A stretch of DNA of 64,000 bases, taken from assembly GCF_004015185.1 (NCBI RefSeq), contig NZ_CP025746.1, positions 4,419,776-4,483,775 of the forward strand, given 5' to 3'. Shown piece by piece: positions 25,488-34,406 of the stretch. Numbering within the stretch: position 1 is the first letter of the stretch; each line of letters opens with the position of its first letter. The notes under the pieces are model-generated. The model worked only from the letters and a program-made list of their open reading frames with translations. It ran no database searches and was not told the origin of the DNA. The translations under genes were made by a program, and so were the position numbers. Source of the DNA: Clostridium manihotivorum. GTDB lineage: Bacteria; Bacillota; Clostridia; Clostridiales; Clostridiaceae.

Positions 25488-27191
25488 TTATTCTCTTATA
25501 CCTTTTAACTTAATAGTAAACTTAGTTCCTATGCCAAGCTGACTATCTACATCAATGGTTCCGTTGAAGGTTTTTATTATATGCTTTACTATAGCAAGCC
25601 CAAGCCCTGTACCGCCTTTAGATCTTGATCTTGCCTTATCTACTCTATAGAATCTTTCAAACAACCTATTAATATCCTTCTTAGGAATTCCTATACCAGT
25701 ATCTTCTACGGTATAGGTAACAACCTCATCTTTATTTTTCGAAGTTATTAACACCGTATCTCCATCTTCAGAGTACTTTATAGCATTATCTATAAGATTT
25801 ATCATCATCTGCTTAAATCTATCAGGATCACCTAATAAATCAAGCTTATTTTTCAAATCCACTGTAAGATTTATATTTTTCTTTTCAGCTTCTATCCTCA
25901 TAAGAGTATAAACATCTTCAATTATCCTGTCACCATTAAACCTCTTCTTAATGCATTCTATATTTTGCTCAATATTGGATAATGTAAGAATATCATTAAT
26001 GAGTCTTGTTAGTCTTTCAGCCTCTTCGTTTATAATATTTAGGAATTTTTCTCTATTATTCTCATCTTCTACATACTTTAGAGTTTCCGCAAACCCCTTA
26101 ATCGATGTAAGCGGTGTTTTTAACTCATGAGATACATTAGCAACAAACTGTGATCTCATATTCTCAAGCTTCTTTATATCTGTAATATCCTGAACCACAG
26201 CAACGGTTCCTATGTGTTCAGTTCCATTTATGATCTCAGCAGTTCTTATCCTTAGCTCTTTCTCTTCTGGCCATATGATTTTGATTTCCTTATAGGTATC
26301 TGCATTCTCAAAAACATTGTCAAACTCAAAATCTCTTATATGGTCCATAAGGGTTTCTCCGATGATATCCTTATCGATACCAAAAATCTTTTTTGCATAT
26401 GGATTTATCATTATAACCTTATGGAGTCTATCCACGGCTATAACTCCACTATCCATACTCTTAAGAATAGCTTCAAGCCTGTTTTGCTTATCAATTAACT
26501 CATCCATTGTAGACTCCAGCTTATCTGCCATCTCATTAAATGTCATACCTAGACTTCCAAGCTCATCTATTGAGCTTACCCTTACCCTACGATCCAGTTC
26601 ACCTCTTGCTATCCTAGCAGTTATAAACTCTAATTCTTTTACAGGATCAACTATAAACCTTGTAAGCTTTAAAGATAATACTACAGATAAAATCAATACA
26701 AATACTAAGGTCACTATATAGTATTTGATATTGGTATCTTGAAATATTTTAACGTTGTCTAGAGGAATAGAAGTTCTTACAATACTTCCATCATCAAGTT
26801 TAGTAGCATAATATACCAAGTTCTTATTTAAACTTTTACTATATCTAACACTGGAGCCCTCTCCAGTCTTTATTGCTGCTGCTATCTCAACTCTAGTGAG
26901 ATGATTGTCAAGATCCTCTAACTTTTTATCCGTATCAAATTCCACTACTCCAGTTTTGCTTATATAGGTAAATCTAATTTCTCTATCTAAGGCTTTTACT
27001 TGATTTAACTTGCTTATCTTATCTGAATCATTACTTAATATTAACGTAGCCAGTAAATCATTATAATGCTTCAAGTTTGCTTTTGAATTTTCCAAATACT
27101 GATAATTAGATATGGCAATAAATGAAGATGTTACTACAACTAATGAAAATATTATTGTAATAATTACAGAAAACATTATTTTTTTCTTCAT
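25488..27191 (-). CDS. phoR: Phosphate-regulon type sensor histidine kinase
   Basis: Membrane sensor kinase of 567 residues. Order: membrane helix near residues 5-27, an extracellular sensor to about 155, a second helix at 157-178, HAMP, a PAS domain (near 235-325), then HisKA with the phosphorylated His in FVANVSHELKTPLTSIKG (near residue 350). HATPase_c follows with NLIDNAIKYSEDG, DTGIGIP and GGTGLGLAIVK. It starts 3 bases after the phoP stop, so they form one unit. The WalK-like architecture is common to PhoR of Firmicutes; the phosphate role comes from the adjacent pst operon. Confidence 0.92.
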   Translation of the reverse strand: MKKKIMFSVIITIIFSLVVVTSSFIAISNYQYLENSKANLKHYNDLLATLILSNDSDKISKLNQVKALDREIRFTYISKTGVVEFDTDKKLEDLDNHLTRVEIAAAIKTGEGSSVRYSKSLNKNLVYYATKLDDGSIVRTSIPLDNVKIFQDTNIKYYIVTLVFVLILSVVLSLKLTRFIVDPVKELEFITARIARGELDRRVRVSSIDELGSLGMTFNEMADKLESTMDELIDKQNRLEAILKSMDSGVIAVDRLHKVIMINPYAKKIFGIDKDIIGETLMDHIRDFEFDNVFENADTYKEIKIIWPEEKELRIRTAEIINGTEHIGTVAVVQDITDIKKLENMRSQFVANVSHELKTPLTSIKGFAETLKYVEDENNREKFLNIINEEAERLTRLINDILTLSNIEQNIECIKKRFNGDRIIEDVYTLMRIEAEKKNINLTVDLKNKLDLLGDPDRFKQMMINLIDNAIKYSEDGDTVLITSKNKDEVVTYTVEDTGIGIPKKDINRLFERFYRVDKARSRSKGGTGLGLAIVKHIIKTFNGTIDVDSQLGIGTKFTIKLKGIRE

Positions 27192-27194
27192 ATC

Positions 27195-27893
27195 TTATTC
27201 CCCGCTAGAAAATCTATATCCTATTCCTCTTATTGTCTCTATATATCTAGGATTTTTGTCATCATCTTCGATTTTCTTTCTAAGATGTCTTATATGAACG
27301 TCAACAGTTCTTGTTTCTCCAATATATTCGTACCCCCAAATCTTATCTAAAAGCATGTCTCTAGTAAGTACCTTACCTCTGTTTTGAACCAAAGTTTCCA
27401 AAAGTTCAAATTCTTTTAAGGTTAAGTCAATCTTTTCACCATTTCTTAACACATCATGCTTTAAAAAATCGATAGTTAGATTACCTAGATTAAAGGATTT
27501 TTCAAAGGATGGAGTACTCACAGTTCTTCTTAACACAGCTTTTACTCTTGCTACAAGCTCTCTGATGGAAAATGGTTTTGTTATATAATCATCTGCGCCT
27601 AATTCTAACCCCAGTATCTTATCTAACTCTTCTCCCTTTGCTGTAGTCATTATTATTGGAATATTAGCAGTTAAAGAGTCTCTTCTTATTTCTTTGCAAA
27701 CATCAAATCCATCTAATCCAGGAAGCATTAAATCAAGAAGTACTAGACGTGGATGTTCTGACTTTGCCAGCTTTATTGCATCAATACCATTGTATGCAGT
27801 TATTATTTTATACCCTGCATTCTCTAAGTTGAATTTTATAAGTTCAACTATATGTTCTTCATCATCCACTATAAGAATTTTTTCATCAGCCAT
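27195..27893 (-). CDS. phoP: OmpR/PhoB-family response regulator
   Basis: DNA-binding response regulator of 232 residues. The receiver domain (1-120) has the acidic pair DDEE, the phosphorylated Asp in LVLLDLMLPG (near residue 53) and the Lys in ITKPFSIREL. The C-terminal winged helix reads LTLKEFELLETLVQNRGKV and TVDVHIRHLRKKIEDD. The ATG at 27893 follows TGGAGGAAC. It is the likely activator of the pst genes. Confidence 0.94.
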   Translation of the reverse strand: MADEKILIVDDEEHIVELIKFNLENAGYKIITAYNGIDAIKLAKSEHPRLVLLDLMLPGLDGFDVCKEIRRDSLTANIPIIMTTAKGEELDKILGLELGADDYITKPFSIRELVARVKAVLRRTVSTPSFEKSFNLGNLTIDFLKHDVLRNGEKIDLTLKEFELLETLVQNRGKVLTRDMLLDKIWGYEYIGETRTVDVHIRHLRKKIEDDDKNPRYIETIRGIGYRFSSGE

Positions 27894-27905
27894 AATGTTC
27901 CTCCA

Positions 27906-28631
27906 TTATTTAAAATAAATATAGGTAAACATTCTTCCAGAATGCTCCCCGTCTTTTCTATAAGAATGTAGATTTACTTTTTCCTCGCATAAGGTACATA
28001 GATCACTTCTTAATATATTAGCTTTATCAACTCCTATGTTAATTAATTGTGCTTCTATACACTTTTCAAGACTTAAATATCTGCCACTATTTATGTTTTT
28101 ATCCGAATATAACTTTTCCGCTTTAAATTTATCTATAAGCTCTTCACTAACTTCATAACAGCACTGTTTAATGTGTGGTCCTATGAAGACTTTAATAGAA
28201 TTAGCTGTGCACTGAAAATCATTTATCATGGTTTCAACGGTCTTCATCACTATAGAATTGTAGGTTCCCTTCCAACCACTATGAACAGCGGCAATAACTT
28301 TCATATTAATATCATATATTAATACTGGAACACAATCTGCAGTAAAAACTCCAATTAATGTGTCCCCACAAGAAGTTATCAGTGCATCACCTTCAATCAG
28401 ACCACTTAATTCGTTACTATTATCAGCAACAATTATCTTGTCACTATGGATCTGCTTAAGATAGGAAATCCTGTTTACTCCTAAGCTTTCTTTAAGAAGT
28501 TTTAAGTTACTTTTTCCTTCTTCTGTATCAAACTTAAAATTTGTTTTATTTAAGGCAGTAGTTACTCCCATCTTAATAAATGAATCTTCATGAATCATAA
28601 CTTCTAGATTATTTAACATTACTCTATTCAT
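27906..28631 (-). CDS. pgeF: Peptidoglycan editing factor PgeF (laccase-domain protein)
   Basis: Family formerly called polyphenol oxidase YfiH. It removes amino acid errors from peptidoglycan precursors and also has purine-nucleoside activity in some members. The protein is 241 residues. The metal-site motifs are visible: DALITSCGDTLIGVFTADCVP, AVHSGWKGTYN and GPHIKQCCYEV, with DLCTLCEEKVNLHSYRKDG at the C-terminus. The ATG at 28631 follows AAGGAAT. It precedes phoP by 12 bases and shares its transcript. Confidence 0.94.
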   Translation of the reverse strand: MNRVMLNNLEVMIHEDSFIKMGVTTALNKTNFKFDTEEGKSNLKLLKESLGVNRISYLKQIHSDKIIVADNSNELSGLIEGDALITSCGDTLIGVFTADCVPVLIYDINMKVIAAVHSGWKGTYNSIVMKTVETMINDFQCTANSIKVFIGPHIKQCCYEVSEELIDKFKAEKLYSDKNINSGRYLSLEKCIEAQLINIGVDKANILRSDLCTLCEEKVNLHSYRKDGEHSGRMFTYIYFK

Positions 28632-28975
28632 AAATCAATTCCTTTGCATTATTATATTAATATGTACAAATATCTTTACATAAGCTAGTCAAAGCATCGC
28701 ATGTGCAAAACCACAATTTCAACGCCATGCTTTAACAATATAAATTATTTAAATAATATACCTATATTTAAACTTAACATTTATACAATTATAATTTTAA
28801 CATTAACATTACATAAATCAAACAAAAGCAAAGTTATTTTAACTAACATTTAACAGTTAAATAACAGTACTTTACATATTTAGCTAATAATTTTGTTGCC
28901 AATGCGTTCCTTTCTAAACTTATGCCAATGGTTAATCTTGTCTTTAAATATGTAGCACAGATTCTCCAAACTTTT
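28632..28975. other. Intergenic region upstream of pgeF
   Basis: AT-rich region holding the promoter for pgeF-phoPR. No clear -35/-10 pair, RNA gene or operator was recognised. Confidence 0.35.
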
Positions 28976-29078
28976 TTTGCGCACCTGCCTTTTCTGAAGG
29001 TATATGAAGAATCTCAGACCGTTTTATAAGTTTTCTTTCTACTCTATATGCTAATAAGTTTTCCTATACAGTTAAAAA
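28976..29078. repeat. Dispersed intergenic repeat, diverged copy
   Basis: Begins TTTGCGCACCTGCC, matching the first ~45 bases of the copy at 18383 and of the tandem unit at 45873. The rest is diverged but ends with a CAGTTAAAAA tail directly against the nrdR terminator. Confidence 0.5.
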
Positions 29079-29101
29079 GAACTACTTTTTATGTAGTTCT
29101 T
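29077..29101 (-). terminator. Terminator of nrdR, overlapping its last codons
   Basis: 9-bp stem (29077-29085 with 29093-29101) with a 7-base loop and a short minus-strand T run. Its 5' arm lies inside the nrdR coding sequence and the stop codon is in the structure. Confidence 0.8.
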
Positions 29102-29564
29102 CTGATAATCCCATTAAATTTTTTATTTCTTCCATAAATGTATTTATATCTTTAAACTGTCTATATACTGATGCAAATCTAACATAGGATACTTCATCAA
29201 TATTCTTCAATCTATCCATTACCATCTCACCTATGTAGTCAGTGCTGACTTCAGTAAGCATCTTATTGCTTATAGTCTTCTCTATATCATCAGCTATGTC
29301 CTCTATTTGCCTTCTTGATACTGGCCTTTTTTGACATGCCTTTATTAAGCCATTTATTAACTTTTCCTTGTTAAAGTTTTCTCTGGTAGAATCCTTCTTT
29401 ATAACCAAAGTTGGAATGTCTTCAACCTTCTCATAAGTAGTATATCTTTTACCACATTTTAAGCATTCCCTTCTACGTCTGATAGCAGTATAGTCTTCAG
29501 TTGATCTTGAATCTACAACCTTACTTTCTTCGTATGAGCAGTATGGACATCTCAAATTTTTCAC
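29082..29564 (-). CDS. nrdR: Transcriptional repressor NrdR
   Basis: Zinc-ribbon, ATP-cone repressor of ribonucleotide reductase genes, 160 residues from the chosen start. The zinc ribbon has CPYC near the N-terminus and CLKCGKRYTTYE near residue 33. The ATP-cone follows (VIKKDSTRENFNKEKLINGL). The longest frame starts at a TTG (29582). GTG at 29564 has AGGA at 6-base spacing, and TTG at 29555 would give the more usual MRCPYC start. Choice between the last two is uncertain. It stands alone between the repeat and ymxH. Confidence 0.95.
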   Translation of the reverse strand: MKNLRCPYCSYEESKVVDSRSTEDYTAIRRRRECLKCGKRYTTYEKVEDIPTLVIKKDSTRENFNKEKLINGLIKACQKRPVSRRQIEDIADDIEKTISNKMLTEVSTDYIGEMVMDRLKNIDEVSYVRFASVYRQFKDINTFMEEIKNLMGLSEELHKK

Positions 29565-29701
29565 GTCCTTTCCTAAACGCAACTGTCTTAATCTACTTAG
29601 TATGATTTCTTAAATTAAATTTTTTCACATATTCATTGATTTATAGAAAAACTTGTAATACTTATAATTATTTATATTATACACATTAATCAGTAATTTT
29701 T

Positions 29702-29962
29702 CTACATATCAGATACTGTTTTTTCTTTACTATCAACCAATATAACATCTACACCTATCTTTACAACGTCTTCCCATGGAATTTCTAGCATGTCCATTTT
29801 TCCAAACCAATTATTCTTCTGAACCGGTATAAGTATTGATACTATCCTACTTTCATCACAATCAATTTTTAAATCTCTTATATACCCTAATTTGGCACCA
29901 AGATTTACATCAACTACCTCCATTACCCTCAAATTGTTTAACGAATGCATACTTAACTCCAT
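29702..29962 (-). CDS. YlmC/YmxH-family PRC-barrel sporulation protein
   Basis: Small protein of 86 residues with a PRC-barrel fold: DVNLGAKLGYIRDLKIDCDESRIVSILIP and an IPWEDVVKIGVDVILVD tail. Family members are expressed in sporulation in Bacilli and Clostridia; the function is not established. The longest frame begins at 30121, inside the sigG end, but GGAGGGAT precedes the ATG at 29962 and the family length is about 85. It lies downstream of sigG, beyond the sigG terminator. Confidence 0.88.
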   Translation of the reverse strand: MELSMHSLNNLRVMEVVDVNLGAKLGYIRDLKIDCDESRIVSILIPVQKNNWFGKMDMLEIPWEDVVKIGVDVILVDSKEKTVSDM

Positions 29963-30096
29963 CTTACATCCCTCCATATAAAAATATATGAAATAGTCTT
30001 TGATAAAATGATTAGTATCTAAAAAAATGACTACTGAGTAAAAAGTCATACTATATTGGTAATCTACATTATGTAAGAGATTTTTAACAGTAAAAA

Positions 30097-30116
30097 TAGA
30101 GCTCAAATGAGCTCTA
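30097..30116 (-). terminator. Terminator of sigG, including its stop codon
   Basis: Perfect inverted repeat TAGAGCTCA/TGAGCTCTA (30097-30116), followed on the minus strand by TTTTTACTG. The TAG stop of sigG (30116-30114) is the first triplet of the stem. Confidence 0.85.
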
Positions 30117-30887
30117 AACATATTTTCTCATATGCTTCAATGCAGTTTTCTCTAATCTTGATACCTGTGCTTGTGATATTCCTATCTCATCAGCTACTTC
30201 CATTTGAGTTCTTCCATTAAAAAATCTAAGTGTAAGTATGAGCTTTTCTCTATCATTTAGTTTTTTCATAGCTTCCTTTATAGATATATTTTCTAACCAA
30301 TTATCATCTTGATTTTTGCTATCTGAGATTTGATCCATTACGAAAATGGCATCCCCTCCATCATGATAAATTGGTTCAAATAAGGAAACCGGATCTTGTA
30401 TAGCATCCAAAGCAAATACTACTTCTTCTCTAGGTATTTTTAATTCTTTTGCTATTTGCGATATAGTAGGCTCTTTATTATTATCATTAACTAGTTTATC
30501 TCTTACAAGTAATGCTCGATATGCTATATCCCTCAATGATCTACTTACTCTTATAGCATTATTATCTCTCAAATAACGTCTTATCTCACCTATTATCATT
30601 GGGACTGCATATGTAGAAAACTTTACGTTTTGAGATAAATCAAAGTTATCTATAGCTTTCATCAATCCAATACATCCTACCTGAAACAAATCATCTACAT
30701 TTTCGCCTCTATTATTAAATCTTTGAATAACACTTAAAACTAATCTTAGATTTCCATTAATAAATTTCTCTCTAGCTCCCTTTTGGCCTTCCTTCATCTG
30801 AATGAGTAATGCCTTCATCTCTTTTTCCCTCAAGACAGGAAGTTTAGAGGTATTGACTCCGCATATTTCGACTTTATTGATTATCAT
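30114..30887 (-). CDS. sigG: Forespore sigma factor sigma-G
   Basis: Late forespore RNA polymerase sigma factor, 257 residues (about 260 in Bacillus subtilis). It has the sigma-G N-terminal motif EICGVNTSKLPVL, region 2 (NLRLVLSVIQRF, DLFQVGCIGLMKAIDNFD), the -10 recognition part KFSTYAVPMIIGEIRRYLRDN, and region 4 (LTLRFFNGRTQMEVADEIGISQAQVSRLE). The ATG at 30887 follows AAGGGG. It lies 236 bases downstream of sigE, the usual clostridial order, and may be transcribed from spoIIGA as well as its own promoter. Confidence 0.98.
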   Translation of the reverse strand: MIINKVEICGVNTSKLPVLREKEMKALLIQMKEGQKGAREKFINGNLRLVLSVIQRFNNRGENVDDLFQVGCIGLMKAIDNFDLSQNVKFSTYAVPMIIGEIRRYLRDNNAIRVSRSLRDIAYRALLVRDKLVNDNNKEPTISQIAKELKIPREEVVFALDAIQDPVSLFEPIYHDGGDAIFVMDQISDSKNQDDNWLENISIKEAMKKLNDREKLILTLRFFNGRTQMEVADEIGISQAQVSRLEKTALKHMRKYV

Positions 30888-31123
30888 GTGTAATCAACCC
30901 CTTATTAGTAATAAAAACTACTGCATTAAAAATTATTTCCTATGGGGGCTTTTTTTATACGATTGTAATAATTTATAATCAAGTCAAAGCAGCTGTCAAT
31001 TAACCAAGAATTGCTATAATCCTAAGATTGCGGACTTACAAAAATAAAAAATTTTTTTTATTTTTATAGGAGTATAATTTAAGATAACTATTCTATACAC
31101 TAAGAGAAGATTAACCAAAAACA

Positions 31124-31831
31124 TTATACCATCCTATTAATTTCCTTCTTAAGCCTTTTAATTATCTTCTTTTCAAGCCTAGAAATATAGGACTGTGATA
31201 TGCCTAACATATCTGCAACTTCTTTTTGAGTTTTTTCTCTTGCACCATAGAGTCCAAATCTTAGCTTTACAATTTCTTTTTCTCTTTCACTTAAGTTTTT
31301 CATTGCCATAAAAAGTAGTTGTTTATCAACCTCATCTTCAATAAGATTATATACTATATCATTGTCAGTCCCTAAAATATCAGATAGAAGAAGCTCATTT
31401 CCATCCCAATCAATATTTAGAGGTTCATAAAAAGAAATCTCTGCTTTCACTTTACTATTACGCCTTAAATACATAAGTATTTCATTTTCAATACATCTAG
31501 ATGCATATGTAGCTAGTTTAATCTTCTTTTCAGGATTGAAGGTATTAACAGCCTTTATAAGTCCTATGGTGCCAACTGAGATTAAATCCTCGACCCCAAC
31601 TCCTGTATTTTCAAATTTTCTTGCTATATACACTACTAACCTAAGATTCCTTTCAATAAGTATACTTCTTATTGAATTGTCTCCAGCAATAAGTTTAAGA
31701 ACTAGGTTTTCTTCTTCTTCTTTAGTCAATGGTGGTGGAAGCGCATCGTTCCCCCCAACATAATATATATTCTTTACAAACAACTTCATTTTAGTTAAAA
31801 CTCTGTTAATCAAAACGCTAATATTAATCAT
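31124..31831 (-). CDS. sigE: Mother-cell sigma factor sigma-E (pro-protein)
   Basis: Early mother-cell sigma factor of 235 residues, made as inactive pro-sigma-E. The first ~27 residues (MINISVLINRVLTKMKLFVK and on) form the hydrophobic, membrane-attached pro-sequence removed by SpoIIGA. Region 2 (NLRLVVYIARKFENTGVGVE) and region 4 (EREKEIVKLRFGL, EVADMLGISQSYISRLEKK) are intact. The ATG at 31831 is 15 bases past the spoIIGA stop and has GAGGGGTG, so the two are one operon. Confidence 0.98.
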   Translation of the reverse strand: MINISVLINRVLTKMKLFVKNIYYVGGNDALPPPLTKEEEENLVLKLIAGDNSIRSILIERNLRLVVYIARKFENTGVGVEDLISVGTIGLIKAVNTFNPEKKIKLATYASRCIENEILMYLRRNSKVKAEISFYEPLNIDWDGNELLLSDILGTDNDIVYNLIEDEVDKQLLFMAMKNLSEREKEIVKLRFGLYGAREKTQKEVADMLGISQSYISRLEKKIIKRLKKEINRMV

Positions 31832-31846
31832 GCAAATAACACCCCT

Positions 31847-32653
31847 CTATAATACTCCTCTAGATAATAGCGCACCATAATCATCATATGGACTAAACTG
31901 ATCTTTACATAAGCATATAACTGCATCCTTAGTGGAAAGTAGTTTGTTATCCTTATATAATCTTACTTGATTTATTCTAAAGCCTTCTAAACTGCCCTTA
32001 CCTCCGTTTATAACCTTATATGGTACAACAAAGGAATTCTTACCTTCTTCATTAAAGCCTTCTAAATAATTTTTGTTAATAAGTATTACTGGTAAGGTAG
32101 TAGCTGGCTCTGTAAGCTCATTTCCAGAATCTAAAAATGCTTTTATCCTATAGTCGTTACAGTTATCAGAGAATTCAATTTCATAAAAGAAATCAGTTAT
32201 TATCTTTCTATCCCTAATAAAAATTATGGCTCTGTAAGCAAAAACATAAATAATCATAAAGGCAATCAGCATATACTTTAAATAGATATTATTAAGCTTA
32301 AAAGCTGAAGAAAAATCGTATGGATTATTCATAAGTGAAAAGGCAAATATAAAGCCACAAAGTAGAATTGACCAAAGAAGAAAAATCCCCGTACTTTTTA
32401 TTAAAACTGACAATCTAAATTTCCCTAAAGTTATGTACAACATAATTAAAGGAAATACTACTCTAATAGGCAAAGAAACAGCTAAACTTAGACTCGGAAA
32501 GAAATATAGTAATGTATAGAAGGCACCTACAATACTTCCTAATGCTGCTCTAGAAAACGAAAATTTAACTCTTATAGTCTGGAAAGTTACTGTAATGAGA
32601 AATAGATTGATTATAAAATTTTCAACTAAGATCACATCTACATATACCTTCAT
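31847..32653 (-). CDS. spoIIGA: Sporulation sigma-E processing peptidase SpoIIGA
   Basis: Membrane aspartic protease that cleaves pro-sigma-E after septation. The protein is 268 residues. About five membrane helices fill residues 1-150, and a soluble C-terminal protease domain carries the active-site AFLDSGNELTEP. The longest frame starts at 32674, but TGAGGAGTG precedes the ATG at 32653, which gives the typical MKVYVDVI N-terminus. Activation by the forespore signal SpoIIR is known for the family; spoIIR is not in this window. Confidence 0.97.
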   Translation of the reverse strand: MKVYVDVILVENFIINLFLITVTFQTIRVKFSFSRAALGSIVGAFYTLLYFFPSLSLAVSLPIRVVFPLIMLYITLGKFRLSVLIKSTGIFLLWSILLCGFIFAFSLMNNPYDFSSAFKLNNIYLKYMLIAFMIIYVFAYRAIIFIRDRKIITDFFYEIEFSDNCNDYRIKAFLDSGNELTEPATTLPVILINKNYLEGFNEEGKNSFVVPYKVINGGKGSLEGFRINQVRLYKDNKLLSTKDAVICLCKDQFSPYDDYGALLSRGVL

Positions 32654-33177
32654 AAACTCACTCCTCAAAAACATTATAAAACTAAGTTTTCTAAAATTTT
32701 GTCATAATGTAATGACTAGTAATTTTTTTTATATGGTTATATTTTACAATTTATTCCATATATTTTGTTATTTTTCTTTTTCAAGTGATTCACAGTATCA
32801 TTCATATACATAAATACCCCTATAAATCAAATTTATCTAGTGATTTTCCTTAGAAATCTGCACTCTTTCAAACCTGTTAAGAACTCCCACCGTAAGTCAT
32901 TTTTTCTATAAATATCGCATTATATGTTTTTTAGTCATATGAGTTATATCATAATGAGTATATTGATCATAATTTTTTCATTTTCTCTTCTATAATACTT
33001 TCAAGTAGTCCACTGATAATTATCCGCAACTTTATCTAAAATATAATTTTCTACGAAAATACAAGCTTTTTTATTAAACCTTCTAGAGGCTTAGCTTTCA
33101 TATGGATTTATAAAAAAAGACATGCTAGTTAATATTCTTTTGCAAGATTTTAGATTTAACTTATGAAAACTAAAAAA
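32654..33177. other. Intergenic region between ftsZ and spoIIGA
   Basis: Over 500 bases of AT-rich DNA holding the spoIIGA promoter, expected to be Spo0A and sigma-A controlled in this genus. I see no coding sequence, RNA gene or repeat. A 0A box could not be assigned with confidence. Confidence 0.4.
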
Positions 33178-33205
33178 AATAAGACATGCCAAAGCATGTC
33201 TTATT
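33178..33205 (-). terminator. Terminator of ftsZ
   Basis: Perfect 12-bp stem AATAAGACATGC (33178-33189) with 33194-33205 and a 4-base loop. On the minus strand it is followed by a run of 8 T. It lies about 85 bases after the ftsZ stop. Confidence 0.92.
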
Positions 33206-33289
33206 TAAGTATTTCTTTATTATGTATCTAAATTATCTAAGTTCTATAAATAGACCACTAAAAGAAACTCTCAAAACTAATTATATATA

Positions 33290-34393
33290 CTATCTTTTTG
33301 TTCTTCTTAAAAATGCTGGTATGTCTAGCTCATCACCAAAACTTTGAGTGTTAGTAACAGTTGCTGCTGCTTCTTCCTTTGAAGGATTTGCTTCAGCTAC
33401 AGTGGCATTATCCTCTTTTGGAGGTTCAACATCTCTAGAAATCTTTTCGAAACCTGTAGCAATAACAGTAATTCTTATTTCATCCTTAAGATTTTCATCT
33501 ATTACAGCACCAAATATGATATTTGCATCTGGATCTGCAGCTTCTTGAACAATTTCAGCAGCTTCATTAATTTCTAACAAACCTAAATCTGCGCCACCAG
33601 TAACATTTAATAATACTCCTGTAGCACCTACTATAGAAGTTTCAAGAAGAGGTGATGATATAGCTTGTTTTGCAGCCTCTTGAGCTCTATTATCGCCACT
33701 ACCATGTCCTACGCCCATGTGAGCTAATCCCTTATCTACCATTACAGCTCTGACGTCTGCAAAGTCTAAGTTAACTAAACCAGGGATTGTTATTAAGTCA
33801 GATATACCTTGTACACCTTGTCTTAAAACATCATCTGCTAACTTGAAAGAATCTAACAATGTAGTTTTCTTATCTACCATAGTAAGTAGTCTTTCATTAG
33901 GTATAGTTACAAGAGTATCAACTCTTTGCTTCAAGCTTTCTATACCCATTTCAGCATGTTTCATTCTTCTCCTTCCTTCAAAAGGGAAAGGTTTTGTTAC
34001 TACACCTACTGTAAGTATACCCATAGATTTAGCGATTTCTGCAACCACTGGAGCTGCTCCTGTTCCTGTTCCACCACCCATTCCAGCAGTGATAAATACC
34101 ATGTCTGAACCCTTTATAGATTCAGCTATCTCGTCCTTACTTTCCTCAGCAGCCTTTTTTCCTATTTCAGGATTGGCACCTGCTCCTAAACCCTTAGTTA
34201 GCTTCTCACCAATTTGAATTTTTTGGTTCGCATGAGAAAGCATAAGTGCTTGCTTATCAGTATTTATTGTTATAAACTCAACATTCTTTAATCCTTCAAC
34301 AATCATTCTATTTACAGCGTTGCTTCCGCCACCGCCACAACCAACTACCTTTATATTTGCAAATTCCTGCATATCAACATCAAAGTCTAACAA
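33290..34393 (-). CDS. ftsZ: Cell division GTPase FtsZ
   Basis: Tubulin-like GTPase that forms the division ring, 367 residues. The N-terminal GCGGGGSNAVNRM and the tubulin signature AGMGGGTGTGAAPVV (near residues 104-118) are present, with a variable acidic linker and the C-terminal FtsA/EzrA-binding peptide DELDIPAFLRRTKR. The longest frame starts at 34423, but AAAGGAGG stands 7 bases before TTG at 34393, giving MLDFDVDMQEFANIKVVG; this TTG start is preferred. It follows the FtsA-like gene by 13 bases and ends at a strong terminator. Confidence 0.98.
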   Translation of the reverse strand: MLDFDVDMQEFANIKVVGCGGGGSNAVNRMIVEGLKNVEFITINTDKQALMLSHANQKIQIGEKLTKGLGAGANPEIGKKAAEESKDEIAESIKGSDMVFITAGMGGGTGTGAAPVVAEIAKSMGILTVGVVTKPFPFEGRRRMKHAEMGIESLKQRVDTLVTIPNERLLTMVDKKTTLLDSFKLADDVLRQGVQGISDLITIPGLVNLDFADVRAVMVDKGLAHMGVGHGSGDNRAQEAAKQAISSPLLETSIVGATGVLLNVTGGADLGLLEINEAAEIVQEAADPDANIIFGAVIDENLKDEIRITVIATGFEKISRDVEPPKEDNATVAEANPSKEEAAATVTNTQSFGDELDIPAFLRRTKR

Positions 34394-34406
34394 AATAATT
34401 CCTCCT

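Noticed and set aside
29962..30121. N-terminal extension of the YmxH-type protein
   Set aside because: The longer frame would begin inside the sigG end and cross the sigG terminator; GGAGGGAT fits the ATG at 29962 and the family is about 85 residues.
33843..34217. 124-codon frame antisense to ftsZ (and similar frames opposite typA, der, phoR, pbp)
   Set aside because: Opposite highly conserved genes, Ser/Pro/Ile-rich composition typical of antisense frames, no ribosome binding sites.
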